A stretch of DNA of 64,000 nt from Chromatocurvus halotolerans (GTDB lineage: Bacteria > Pseudomonadota > Gammaproteobacteria > Pseudomonadales > Halieaceae), in contig NZ_SLWX01000007.1 of assembly GCF_004340525.1 (NCBI RefSeq), forward strand, positions 1 through 64,000. The letters are read 5' to 3'. The notes under the pieces are model-generated. The model made no database searches. It worked only from the letters and a program-made list of their open reading frames with translations, and was not told the DNA's origin. Shown one piece after another: positions 54,629 through 63,818 of the stretch (its first letter is position 1; every line of letters begins with the position of its first letter). The position numbers and the translations under genes are program-made.

Positions 54629-56105
54629 GATGGTGCCTCTGCGGCAGAGCACGGTATTCCTGGCAGCGCTTGAGCACGGGAATGCCCTTGCCGGGATTGA
54701 GGTTGAGCGAGGGGTCGAATGCCACCTTGATGGCTTCGAGCTGCAGTAGCTCGGCGTTACTGAATTGCACCGACATCTGCGCCAGTTTTTCCAGGCCGAC
54801 GCCATGTTCGCCGGTAATGCAGCCGCCGAGTTCCACGCTGCGCTCGAGAATACGGGCACCGAGGGCCTCGGCGCGGCGGATCTCGTCGGGCTTGCTGGCA
54901 TCAAACAGGATCAGCGGGTGCAGGTTGCCGTCCCCGGCGTGAAACACATTGGCAACGCGCAGGCCACTTTGCCCGGCCATGTCGCTGATCTCGGCAAGAA
55001 TCTGCGCCACGTGCCGCCGCGGAATGGTGCCGTCCATGCAGTAGTAGTCCGGCGACAGGCGGCCAACGGCGGGGAACGCGGACTTGCGGCCGCGCCACAG
55101 CCGCTGCCGGGTGGCGCTGTCCGTTGCCATCTCAACGTGGCTTGCCCCCGCGTCGTGCAGCAGGGCGCTGACCGCGGCGCACTGTTCTGCGACTTCTGCG
55201 TCGCTGCCGTCGAGCTCGCACAGCAGCAGGGCTGCAGCCTCCCGCGGATAGCCGGCGCCGGCAAAATCCTCTGCTGCCTGGATGGCCAGGGCATCCATCA
55301 TCTCGAGGCCGGCAGGCAGTATTCCCGCGGCAATCACCGCTCCTACCGCATCGCCTGCCGCTGCCACCGTGTCAAAGCCCGCCATGATCACCGCGACGGA
55401 TGCCGGCAAGGGCAGTAGTTTCACGGTGATTTCCACCACAACACCCAGCAGGCCTTCGGAACCGATCATCAGCGCCAGCAGGTCCGGACCCGGGGTGTCG
55501 AGGCCGCTGCCGCCGAGCGTGAGCGTCTCACCCTCGGCGGTGATCAGGGTCAGGCCGGTCACGTTATGCACCGTGAGGCCATATTTCAGGCAGTGCACGC
55601 CGCCGGCATTCTCGGCAACGTTGCCGCCAATGGAGCAGGCGATCTGGGAGGAGGGGTCGGGCGCGTAAAACAGGCCATGGGCAGCCGCGGCCTCGGAGAT
55701 CGACAGATTGGTGACACCCGGCTGCACGCGGGCGACGCGGTTGGCGGGGTCGGTATCGACAATGCGGTCAAGCCCCGCCAGACTGATTACGATTCCTTCA
55801 GGGTGCGGCATGGCGCCGGCGGACAGGCCGGTCCCGGAGCCCCGGGGGACCACCGGAACGTCGAGGCGGTGACACAGTGACATGACTGCGGCGACCTCGT
55901 CCGCCTCGCGCGGCATCACCACCGCCAGCGGCAGCTCGCAGTAGAGCGGCAGGCCATCGCACTCCCAGGCGCGCAGGGACGCTTCATCGGTAATCACGGC
56001 CTGCGCCGGCAATACCTCTCTCAAACCCTGCAACAGTTCACTGACATCAATGTCCGGCTTGCGTTTCACCCTCGCCAATCCACTCACCCTGGTGCTGCGG
56101 CTCAT
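54621..56105 (-). CDS. glcD: Glycolate oxidase FAD-linked catalytic subunit GlcD
   Basis: GlcD oxidises glycolate to glyoxylate. The 494-residue protein has the FAD-binding VVPRGSGTGLSAGA near 90, the GGNVAENAGG box near 155, and the C-terminal catalytic region with NVFHAGDGNLHP and GGCITGEHGVGLEK. It heads the glcDEF operon, divergent from the M20 peptidase gene; the regulator GlcC and malate synthase are not in the window. D-lactate dehydrogenase is the nearest alternative but the DEF set favours glycolate. Confidence 0.92.
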   Translation of the reverse strand: MSRSTRVSGLARVKRKPDIDVSELLQGLREVLPAQAVITDEASLRAWECDGLPLYCELPLAVVMPREADEVAAVMSLCHRLDVPVVPRGSGTGLSAGAMPHPEGIVISLAGLDRIVDTDPANRVARVQPGVTNLSISEAAAAHGLFYAPDPSSQIACSIGGNVAENAGGVHCLKYGLTVHNVTGLTLITAEGETLTLGGSGLDTPGPDLLALMIGSEGLLGVVVEITVKLLPLPASVAVIMAGFDTVAAAGDAVGAVIAAGILPAGLEMMDALAIQAAEDFAGAGYPREAAALLLCELDGSDAEVAEQCAAVSALLHDAGASHVEMATDSATRQRLWRGRKSAFPAVGRLSPDYYCMDGTIPRRHVAQILAEISDMAGQSGLRVANVFHAGDGNLHPLILFDASKPDEIRRAEALGARILERSVELGGCITGEHGVGLEKLAQMSVQFSNAELLQLEAIKVAFDPSLNLNPGKGIPVLKRCQEYRALPQRHHHG

Positions 56106-56215
56106 CGCCCGTGGTCCCGATGTTACGTCAGCATACGCTGCGGTGGTACGCTGACGACCGTGTCCGGCATGTGAGACTGCCGTCCCAGAAACCGTTCCAT
56201 GCTAGAGGTCTTTCA

Positions 56216-57556
56216 ATGAAGAACCCACTGTCCCGCTGCGTCGCTTCACTGGTCCTTGGCTGTGCCTGTGTCGTCAGCGCCGCCGCCAACCCCTCGCTGG
56301 ACCCGCGTGAACAGGATATCGTCGATGCCGTCGCGGCACGACACACCGAGGCGGTGGCGCTGCTCAGGGCCTCGGTCGAGATCAACAGCGGCACCATGAA
56401 CCTTGACGGCGTGAAACGGGTCGGCGAGCTGCTGGCGTCGGAGTTCCGTGACATCGGCTTTGCCACGGAATGGGTCGATGGTGCCGCGTTTCATCGGGCA
56501 GGGCACCTGGTTGCCAGCGGCGGCTCCGAGGGCCCGCGTGTCTTGCTGATCGGTCACCTCGATACCGTATTCCCCGCGGATGCCGGTTTTCAGGAATGGA
56601 CCGTGCTCGAGGATGGGCGCGTGCGTGCGCCGGGCATCACTGACATGAAGGGCGGCAACGTGGTCATGCTGGAGGCGCTGCGCGCGCTACAGCAGGCGGG
56701 GTTACTGGATGGCCTGCAGGTTCGCGCTGTCCTTACCGGTGATGAGGAAGACCGTGGCCGGCCGCTCAGCGTCGCCAATGCAGCGCTGGAGGAGGCTGCG
56801 AGATGGGCCGACTATGCCATCGGCTTCGAGGATGGCGACGGCGACACCGCGACGGCCGTCGTTGCCCGTCGCGGCTCCAGCAGCTGGCAGCTTTCCACCC
56901 GGGGCCGCCCCGCACATTCGTCGCAGATTTTCCGTGAGGATATCGGTGATGGCGCGGCTTTCGAGATGGCACGCATTCTCAATGCCTGGCGCGAAGCGCT
57001 TGCGGAGGAGGAAAATCTGACCTTCAACCCGGGGCTGGTCATGGCGGGCACAGATATCCGGCACGACAGTGCGAACACCCGCGGCGAGGCCTTCGGCAAG
57101 GGCAACGTCATCGCCCAGACCGCGGTAGCGACCGGCGGCATCCGCGCCTTGTCACCGCAACAGCTCGAGCGGGCGGTTGCCGTCATGCGCGAGATAGCCT
57201 CCAATAATCTCAACGGCACGCAGGCAGAGTTTGTGTTCGATCCGGGCTACCCACCCATGCCGCCCACCGATAACAACCGGGGCTTGCTGGCGCTTTACAG
57301 CGGTGCCAGTGAAGCGCTGGGGCTGGGGCAGGTGCGGGCGGTCAACCCGCGGCTGGCGGGTGCTGCCGACGTCTCTTTCACGGCGCCCTATGTTCGGGCG
57401 GCGCTCGATGGAATCGGCATGATGGGCAGTGGCGGCCACACCGTGGATGAAGCGGCGGACCTCAACACGCTGCTCACCCAGTCGCAGCGGGCAGCGCTGT
57501 TTCTGTACCGCCTGTCGAGCAGCCCGGACGCGTTTCCGTCGGCCCCCGCGCGATAA
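56216..57556 (+). CDS. Exported M20 family metallopeptidase (glutamate carboxypeptidase-like)
   Basis: The 446-residue protein has a signal peptide (cleavage near residue 24) and the M20 two-zinc set: LIGHLDTVF, a bridging Asp in TDMKGGN, the catalytic Glu pair in GDEEDRG and the last His in GSGGHTVDEA. It resembles carboxypeptidase G2, which removes C-terminal glutamate from peptides and folates in the periplasm. ATG 56216 is set by AGAGG and the signal peptide. Its last 83 bases are antisense to the LpxH-like gene. Confidence 0.87.
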   Translation: MKNPLSRCVASLVLGCACVVSAAANPSLDPREQDIVDAVAARHTEAVALLRASVEINSGTMNLDGVKRVGELLASEFRDIGFATEWVDGAAFHRAGHLVASGGSEGPRVLLIGHLDTVFPADAGFQEWTVLEDGRVRAPGITDMKGGNVVMLEALRALQQAGLLDGLQVRAVLTGDEEDRGRPLSVANAALEEAARWADYAIGFEDGDGDTATAVVARRGSSSWQLSTRGRPAHSSQIFREDIGDGAAFEMARILNAWREALAEEENLTFNPGLVMAGTDIRHDSANTRGEAFGKGNVIAQTAVATGGIRALSPQQLERAVAVMREIASNNLNGTQAEFVFDPGYPPMPPTDNNRGLLALYSGASEALGLGQVRAVNPRLAGAADVSFTAPYVRAALDGIGMMGSGGHTVDEAADLNTLLTQSQRAALFLYRLSSSPDAFPSAPAR

Positions 57557-58334
57557 GCAGCTCGTCGGTGTTGCCGGCGGGGGCCAGTGCACGCACCAGG
57601 CAGAGCTCTCCGGCGGCGTCCTCTATCAGTGCCGAGCAGCTCTCCACCCAGTCGCCATCATTGCAGTACAGCGTGCCGTCGTAATCCTGCACCACGGGGT
57701 GATGCAGGTGGCCACAGACAATGCCGTCGACACCGCGGCTGCGCGCCAGGTTGATCGCGGCATGCTGGTAGGCCTGTATGGCTCTGTCAGCCTGGGAGAG
57801 ATTCACCTTTACCCATTTCGCCAGTGACCAGTAGGGCTTGCCGGCGCGCTCCCGAACTTCGTTGATATGCCGGTTGACCCACATGAGCAGGTCGTAGCCG
57901 GCATCACCGACAATGCGATTGAGACGGCTGTAACGTACCGCATAATCCAGCTCGTCGCCGTGGGTGACCAGCAGCCGCAGGCCGGCTGAGGTGGTGTGAA
58001 TGGCCTGGCGTCGCACCCGGATGTTGCCGAAGCGGCTGCCACAGAAGTCGCGCAGGGTCTGGTCGTGATTGCCCGGTATGTAGGTAATGCGCACCCCCTG
58101 CCGGGAAAGCTTCAGCAGCTTGCGCATGACGCGGTTATGGCTCTCGGGCCAGTGTACCCGTCGCTGCATTGCCCACAGGTCGATAATGTCGCCCACGAGG
58201 TAAATGCGCTCACAGCGCAGGCGGTCGAGAAACGCCAGCAGCGCCTCCGCCTTGCAGTGCACGCTGCCAAGGTGCACGTCCGATAGCCACACGGTCTGGC
58301 ATTCCAGGTTTCCATCTACCGGCAGGGCCTGCAT
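57474..58334 (-). CDS. LpxH-like metallophosphoesterase
   Basis: The 286-residue protein has the calcineurin-like set LSDVHLG, GDIIDLW, GNHD, THGDELD and GHLHHP. It resembles UDP-2,3-diacylglucosamine diphosphatase relatives that are somewhat longer than E. coli LpxH. Whether it serves lipid A synthesis or another phosphodiester is open. A strong AAGGAGG precedes the ATG. It follows the OlsF-like gene after 10 bases. The C-terminal 35 residues, Gly/Thr/Pro-rich, lie over the 3' end of the M20 gene and look like an added tail. Confidence 0.8.
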   Translation of the reverse strand: MQALPVDGNLECQTVWLSDVHLGSVHCKAEALLAFLDRLRCERIYLVGDIIDLWAMQRRVHWPESHNRVMRKLLKLSRQGVRITYIPGNHDQTLRDFCGSRFGNIRVRRQAIHTTSAGLRLLVTHGDELDYAVRYSRLNRIVGDAGYDLLMWVNRHINEVRERAGKPYWSLAKWVKVNLSQADRAIQAYQHAAINLARSRGVDGIVCGHLHHPVVQDYDGTLYCNDGDWVESCSALIEDAAGELCLVRALAPAGNTDELLIARGPTETRPGCSTGGTETALPAATG

Positions 58335-58344
58335 GGCGCCTCCT

Positions 58345-60057
58345 TCAATTCAGGTAGCGTTGCCGCTTGCGCGGGGTCAGTTGCTCGAGGTCGGCGAGGA
58401 CAAAGCTGTCCACGCAGTCGCCGAAATCGGAATCGACGTTGAACGCGCTGAAGGTCACGCCGCCGGGGCACATCGCCTGTGCGTAGTGCTTGTACAGGGT
58501 GGGTACCGGGAGGCCATGCGCGGCCAGGCGGGTCCGGAGTGTGCGGAAATCCGTCTCCGGGTCATCGCCGAGGAACCCCTCGCGGGCTTTCGCCATGCTC
58601 TCGTCGGTGAGTTGAAGCGGGTTGCGCGCGCGGATGCCCAGTTCAGGCGCGGCAAAATAGTGGCCGTAGTATCCGGTGAGAAGGGCGGTGCCGTCGCTGC
58701 CATAGTGCCGGCTGATCGACGCGGGCCCGAACAGGTAGCGATATCCGGGGTTGCGCTTGAGGAAGGCGCCGATTCCCCACCACAGGTAGTCGAGGCTGTG
58801 GCGGCTCTGGTAGCGGGGCTGCACAAAGCTGCGACCCAGCTCCAGTCCCTGTCGCAGCTGCGGCAGAACGGTATCCGGAAAGTGGAACAGGGTGCTCGAG
58901 TAGAGCGCGGTAATGCCGCGGCTGTCGATCAGCCTGCCGGCATCGGCAAGGCGATAGGCGCCGGCTATCTCGCGCTCGTCCGGGTCCCAGAGAACCAGGT
59001 GGACGTAGTCGACATCGTAGCGGTCGATATCCCGTGGCTGCCCCGTGCCCTCACCGATGCTGCGAAAGGTGTACTCACGCAGGCGACCGAGTTCGCGCAT
59101 CACACAGGGGGACGCGTTGTAGTCAACGAGATACAGCGTCTTTCCGTCCGGTGTACTGCCGAGATGCTCGCTGCTGCCAAGCTCCTGCTGCAGGAGCTGG
59201 CGGTTCTCTGCAGGCGCCACCGTTTCGACCGAGCGGAATACCGGCTTGCCACCGCTACCCAGCCGGTAGACATGTTTGCGGAACATGCGTGCCAGCTGCG
59301 CCGGGGCAAAGCCGCTGGCACTGTATATTTCATGGGGTATCGGCCGGCCGATGCGGGCGTCCACCGTGTTGTGGCTCTGCTTGAACATTTCCCTGACCAG
59401 CCACAGCGTGGACAGCGGTCGCGCCAGCATGGACAGGCTGTAAAAGAACAGCGAGTTGCGTCCGGCAACGTGGATGGGCAGCACCGGCGAGCGAGTTGCG
59501 CCCGCAAGCTTGATAAAGCCGCTTTGCCAGACACCGTCGCGGACACCGCTCGGCGCCAGTCGCGACACTTCCCCGGCCGGGAAGATGATCAGCGCGCATT
59601 CAGACTCGAGATGCCGGCGTATGGCGCGCAGGTTGTCCCGCGAGCTTCCTTTATTGCCTATGTTGGTGACGGGAAGGAGGACGCTGTGAAGCGGGCCGAT
59701 GGATGTGAGCAGCTCGTTGGCAACCACCTTCACGTCCGGTCTGACGCCGCGCACCAGATGCAGCAGGGCGAGCCCGTCCAGCGAGCCGATGGGGTGATTT
59801 GCCACGATGACAACGCGGCCGCTCGAGGGAATACGGGCACGCTCTGTTTCCGTCAGCCGGATATTGAAATCGAAGGTGCGCAGGACCTGCTCGACAAAGT
59901 CGAACCCGGTCAGGTGAGGATAGTCCTGCGCGAAGCGTTCAAAGCGCGATTCAAAGAAAAGATAGGCGAGGAATCGGGACAGGGTTTTTGCCACCCGGCG
60001 GTGACGTCTGAAGAGGTCGGGATACCGGCTTTCAATTGCATGCTCTACGTTCAGCAT
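58345..60057 (-). CDS. OlsF-like bifunctional acyltransferase (PlsC plus GNAT)
   Basis: The first 260 residues are a PlsC-type acyltransferase with NHPIGSLDG (H-x4-D form, near 88) and IFPAGEVSR (near 158). The second half (about 280-550) is a GNAT-like N-acyltransferase of the OlsB/hemolysin-like kind (DVDYVHLVLWD, AGAYRLADA, ELGRSFV). This order and length of 570 residues match OlsF, which makes ornithine lipids in one protein; glycine or other aminolipids are possible. Such lipids often replace phospholipids under phosphate limitation. It is followed by the LpxH-like gene and preceded by a small SutA-like gene. Confidence 0.8.
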   Translation of the reverse strand: MLNVEHAIESRYPDLFRRHRRVAKTLSRFLAYLFFESRFERFAQDYPHLTGFDFVEQVLRTFDFNIRLTETERARIPSSGRVVIVANHPIGSLDGLALLHLVRGVRPDVKVVANELLTSIGPLHSVLLPVTNIGNKGSSRDNLRAIRRHLESECALIIFPAGEVSRLAPSGVRDGVWQSGFIKLAGATRSPVLPIHVAGRNSLFFYSLSMLARPLSTLWLVREMFKQSHNTVDARIGRPIPHEIYSASGFAPAQLARMFRKHVYRLGSGGKPVFRSVETVAPAENRQLLQQELGSSEHLGSTPDGKTLYLVDYNASPCVMRELGRLREYTFRSIGEGTGQPRDIDRYDVDYVHLVLWDPDEREIAGAYRLADAGRLIDSRGITALYSSTLFHFPDTVLPQLRQGLELGRSFVQPRYQSRHSLDYLWWGIGAFLKRNPGYRYLFGPASISRHYGSDGTALLTGYYGHYFAAPELGIRARNPLQLTDESMAKAREGFLGDDPETDFRTLRTRLAAHGLPVPTLYKHYAQAMCPGGVTFSAFNVDSDFGDCVDSFVLADLEQLTPRKRQRYLN

Positions 60058-60120
60058 AGCCAGGTTTGTCCTTGTGGGTGGGTCGTGCGTGGGGAACTGG
60101 CGTGCCTGCCGTTGTGCGCA

Positions 60121-60312
60121 TCAATCCAGCAGGCCATCAAATTCGTGTTCGCTGTGCCAGGGACTGAGAAGCCGTTCCGTGCTGCGTTTCTGCGGCGTCT
60201 CGATGACCCGTATCTTGCCGCCGCACTCAAGAAACTGATTGACGTGACGGTTGATCGCGTCGCGCAGGCGCTGTTTTTCTGCCGGGTTGGGGGTGTTCGA
60301 CTGTCGAATCAT
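60121..60312 (-). CDS. Small helical protein resembling the C-terminus of SutA
   Basis: AGGAGG seven bases before ATG 60312 sets a 63-residue protein. Its centre (EKQRLRDAINRHVNQFLECGGKI, residues 12-34, broken here as EKQRLRDAINRH then VNQFLECGGKI) is like the helix and FLxxGGK turn I recall from SutA, the RNA-polymerase-binding slow-growth factor of Pseudomonas aeruginosa. The long acidic N-terminus of SutA is missing. It may be a transcription-related factor or simply a small DUF protein. The following gene on the same strand is the OlsF-like gene, 63 bases away. Confidence 0.55.
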   Translation of the reverse strand: MIRQSNTPNPAEKQRLRDAINRHVNQFLECGGKIRVIETPQKRSTERLLSPWHSEHEFDGLLD

Positions 60313-60603
60313 GGCGATGCCCTCCTGTTGTCCATTGACAGGATGCGGCTGCCGTGTTTCAGAAAAAAAACAGTTTGGTGAAGATTTCGTGACGACGCCA
60401 GTGGTCGGTCTTCGAAGGCCGTCCTGGCCAGCTCGGTACCAATATGGGTTCGAGTGCTCGACGCAAAAAAACTCCAATAAAAAAACAACGTTGTCACATT
60501 CACGTCATAAATCGTCAGTAAGGTGCTTTCCGTGGAAGCCAGCCGGTCCGGGCGCCGGCGGCGACCAGATACAACCAGAAACGAGAGCAGGGGCATAACA
60601 GAC
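60313..60603. other. Divergent region between SutA-like and TonB-receptor genes
   Basis: These 291 bases hold no convincing coding frame. The middle (60360-60525) is AT-rich with several A-runs and a perfect ten-base palindrome ACAACGTTGT (60485-60494) that could be a regulator site. Promoters for both flanking genes should lie here, but I cannot point to a good -35/-10 pair. Confidence 0.45.
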
Positions 60604-63600
60604 ATGATCAAGGCGTACATGAATCGGCTGGGTGGAGCTGTGCTGTTGCTTCTGCTGCTGCAGGCGTTGCCTTCGCGAGCTGCTGGTGAACTGATCGTTT
60701 ATACCTTTGATGGGGACGCTCCCGCGACTGACGTTACCCTGGTTCTGGACGGATCCACTGCGAAAGCCGTGCGTCGCGACGGGTCGGCAAGCTTCGACCT
60801 TACGCCGGGTGCACACAGCTTTCAGGTCAAGGACGGCGACGCGACGCTCTACAGTTTTCGTTTCGATACCGCGCGCGGACAGCTGGTTGATGTCGTTATC
60901 GACCTCGGTAGCGAGAATCACTTTGTCGAGTCATACAGTCCGACGGAGTCGGGCGAGTTGCGTCGGGCCGCGCCGACCGGCTCGCTGACTGGCGTTGTGG
61001 CGTCTGCCGGCAGCCGCGTACCCAGCGCGCGTATCGTCATTCGCGGTACGGACATCGTGCTGAATTCCGATGCGCAAGGACGCTTCGATGTTGAGCTTCC
61101 GCGCGGTCGTTACGAGATGACGATTGAGCGTGATGGCGCCGACACTGTTGCCGAGACAGTGCGCGTCGTGTCCAACGTGACGCGGGCGGTCACTCTTCAG
61201 TTGCCTTCCTCTGGAGTCTCCCTGCCGTCGCTGCAAATGGAGGAGGTCACCGTGGTGGCGACCTACAATCCCGGGGCTTTCGGGCTGTCCGAGCGTGATT
61301 CGTCCAACATCGTTGACACTCTCGACCTCGAATCACTTGCCCGATTTGCCGATACCAATGTTGCCTCGTCGGTGGTGCGTGTACCCAGCGTGACGGTGCA
61401 GGACAATCGGTTTGTCTTTATTCGCGGCCTGGGTGGCCGTTATATTGCGACGACACTCAACGGCGCATTTATGCCAAGCACCGATCCCTCAAAGCGGACG
61501 GTTCCGCTGGATCTTTTCCCCAGCAATTTCGTCAGTCAGCTCGATATCAAGAAGACATTTCTGGCGAGCATGCCAGGCGAAAGCACGGGCGGAAACCTGG
61601 TGATCAATACCCGGACGTTCCCCGATGAGCGATCGGGCGGGCTCAGCATCCGGGTTACAGGCACTCAGGGGCTGACCGGGGAAGATGCCTTCACTGATGA
61701 GAACAATGGTGGATTCGATCTGATCGGTTGGGACGCAGGCAAGCGCGAGGTGCCCGGCGGCGTGCGCGGGATTTCCGAGATTCTTGGCCTGGGCACGGTG
61801 ACAGATACCGCGACGGGGGCGAGCTTCGATCTTAACGACAGCGTCCAGCGGGAACTGCAGAGGGCGGGTGCGCTTCTGATCAGTGAGGACATGGACCTCG
61901 GCATGGCCACCGCGTCCCCGGATGTGCGCATCGGTGCCAACTACGGCGATCTGTTTTACATTGAGGATGCCGAAATGGGCGCCTTCATTGCGGTCAATTT
62001 CGAGAACTCCTGGACGCAGAAAGACGATGGCGTGCGTAACACCTTCACGCCATCCGGTGACACGCTTGACATCTTCCGCTTCCAGGAAAACGCCAACAAT
62101 GTCGAGGTCAATGGTCTGATGGCGCTTGGCCTGAATATCGGTGACCACACCTTCGAGTCCAATACGCTGGTATCACGCAGCACGCAGAGCAAGGTTGTGC
62201 GCACCGTGGGCAGGGAGGGGGATGAGTTCCAGTCGCAGATTTTCCATACGGTCGACTGGGTGGAACGGCAGTATCTGTCGCAGCAGTTCACCGGCTCACA
62301 TCTCATAAACGACAGCCGTACCCTTACCGGCAACTGGCAGATCACCGCCAGCCAGGCGCGCCGGGATGCCCCCGATCGTCGTGAGGTGGTATTCAGCGCT
62401 AACCAGGGTACGACGGCTCCCGAGTCGCTGATCGCGGGCTTTGATTTTTCAAAACTGAATAATGAGCAGAACATACCGCTTGATGGTTTCTTTCTGGAGC
62501 CGAATACCATCGTTCGTCGCTACGATGAACTAACTGACGATAATCTCGATTTTTCTGCGGATCTGTCCTGGGACGTGCTCGACGATGGAAGCTCCTACGC
62601 GACGCTGGAGACCGGCGTCCAGCTCATCTACCGGGAGCGCGACTCTGACTCCGATACCTATGGTTTTAACATCAACCAGGGACTGGTAGACAACCTGATT
62701 GCCCCCAACGTGCTGGTCTCTGAGATCATAACCCCGCAGACAATTACCGGTGATCCCAACAACGGCTTCGCTTTTCAGGACAAGACCCTGGCCAGTGACA
62801 GCTATGAAGCGGAACTGGAATACAACAGCGCCTATCTGGCTTATGACCACATGCTGAATGGTCGCTACCAGTTCATCGCCGGACTGCGTTACGAGGATTA
62901 CAATCAGACCACTGATACTTTTTCACTGCAGGGTGCGGGCGACGCCGTGCAGTCGATTATTGAGGAAGACAGCCTGTTGCCAAGCCTGGGTTTCAACTGG
63001 CTTTACTCCGATACGCAGCAGCTTCGCTTCGCAGTTTCACAGACGGTGGCGCGGCCGGACTTCAAGGAGGCGGCGAATGCCACGTTCTTTGATACTGAGT
63101 TCGACTTCCGCGTGCGGGGTAATCCCAACCTCGAAATCTCGGACATCATCAACGTCGATATGCGCTGGGAGTGGTACCTCAGCGACGAGGACAGCGTGTC
63201 CGCTGCGGTTTTTTACAAGGACATGGACAAGCCTATCGAGCGTGTCGTGCAGCCTGCCTCCGGCACTGCCGGCAACTCACGCACCTTTGACAACGCGGAT
63301 TCCGCAGAGCTGTACGGCATCGAGATAGAAGGCAAGAAGGAGTTCCAGATCGGCGAGGATTACAGCCGTTCATTCTTCGTGGCACTCAACGCAAGCCTCA
63401 TTGAGTCCGAAGTAGAGCGCCCGGGTGAGGAGAGCCGCAAGCTGCAGGGCCAGCCTGACTACACCTTCAACCTGGTGCTGGGCTACGACGACCTCGCCCG
63501 CGGTCACCAGCTCACGATGCTGCTCAATCAGAACGGTGAGTCAATCAAGGATGTGGGCATTCTCGGCAATGCTGACGTGATTGAGGAGCCGCGGCTCGAT

Positions 63601-63762
63601 CTCAATCTCATCTATCGCTATGACCTGAGCGAGAGCTTCACCCTGCGAGCGAAGATCAACAACCTGCTGAACGATGATGTTGAATTTACGCAGGCAGGGG
63701 ACACCTTCCTCGGCTACAAGCGTGGCGTCGAGTTTCAGCTCGGTGTGGATTGGGTTTTTTGA
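60604..63762 (+). CDS. TonB-dependent outer-membrane receptor
   Basis: The 1,052-residue protein has a signal peptide (cleaved near SRA), an extra N-terminal domain (about 28-115) of unknown kind, a carboxypeptidase-regulatory-like beta domain (about 120-205, LTGVVASAGSRVPSARIVI), a plug domain starting near MEEVTVVATYNPG and a barrel ending in the usual aromatic residue (VDWVF). The plug has VFIRGLGGRY and STGGNLVINTR. It should bring an unknown large nutrient across the outer membrane with TonB energy. No TonB box sequence was clear, though the EEVTVVA stretch could be one. ATG 60604 is chosen; ATG 60619 is possible. A lipoprotein gene follows. Confidence 0.85.
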   Translation: MIKAYMNRLGGAVLLLLLLQALPSRAAGELIVYTFDGDAPATDVTLVLDGSTAKAVRRDGSASFDLTPGAHSFQVKDGDATLYSFRFDTARGQLVDVVIDLGSENHFVESYSPTESGELRRAAPTGSLTGVVASAGSRVPSARIVIRGTDIVLNSDAQGRFDVELPRGRYEMTIERDGADTVAETVRVVSNVTRAVTLQLPSSGVSLPSLQMEEVTVVATYNPGAFGLSERDSSNIVDTLDLESLARFADTNVASSVVRVPSVTVQDNRFVFIRGLGGRYIATTLNGAFMPSTDPSKRTVPLDLFPSNFVSQLDIKKTFLASMPGESTGGNLVINTRTFPDERSGGLSIRVTGTQGLTGEDAFTDENNGGFDLIGWDAGKREVPGGVRGISEILGLGTVTDTATGASFDLNDSVQRELQRAGALLISEDMDLGMATASPDVRIGANYGDLFYIEDAEMGAFIAVNFENSWTQKDDGVRNTFTPSGDTLDIFRFQENANNVEVNGLMALGLNIGDHTFESNTLVSRSTQSKVVRTVGREGDEFQSQIFHTVDWVERQYLSQQFTGSHLINDSRTLTGNWQITASQARRDAPDRREVVFSANQGTTAPESLIAGFDFSKLNNEQNIPLDGFFLEPNTIVRRYDELTDDNLDFSADLSWDVLDDGSSYATLETGVQLIYRERDSDSDTYGFNINQGLVDNLIAPNVLVSEIITPQTITGDPNNGFAFQDKTLASDSYEAELEYNSAYLAYDHMLNGRYQFIAGLRYEDYNQTTDTFSLQGAGDAVQSIIEEDSLLPSLGFNWLYSDTQQLRFAVSQTVARPDFKEAANATFFDTEFDFRVRGNPNLEISDIINVDMRWEWYLSDEDSVSAAVFYKDMDKPIERVVQPASGTAGNSRTFDNADSAELYGIEIEGKKEFQIGEDYSRSFFVALNASLIESEVERPGEESRKLQGQPDYTFNLVLGYDDLARGHQLTMLLNQNGESIKDVGILGNADVIEEPRLDLNLIYRYDLSESFTLRAKINNLLNDDVEFTQAGDTFLGYKRGVEFQLGVDWVF

Positions 63763-63818
63763 ACTGACACGCGACTGGCGTGACAAACTCTGGCAACAAA
63801 CCTCTGGGAGAGAGACTG

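Noticed and set aside
58204-60381. A 725-codon plus-strand frame opposite the LpxH-like and OlsF-like genes
   Set aside because: Both minus-strand genes have intact catalytic motifs and strong ribosome binding sites; the plus frame has neither.
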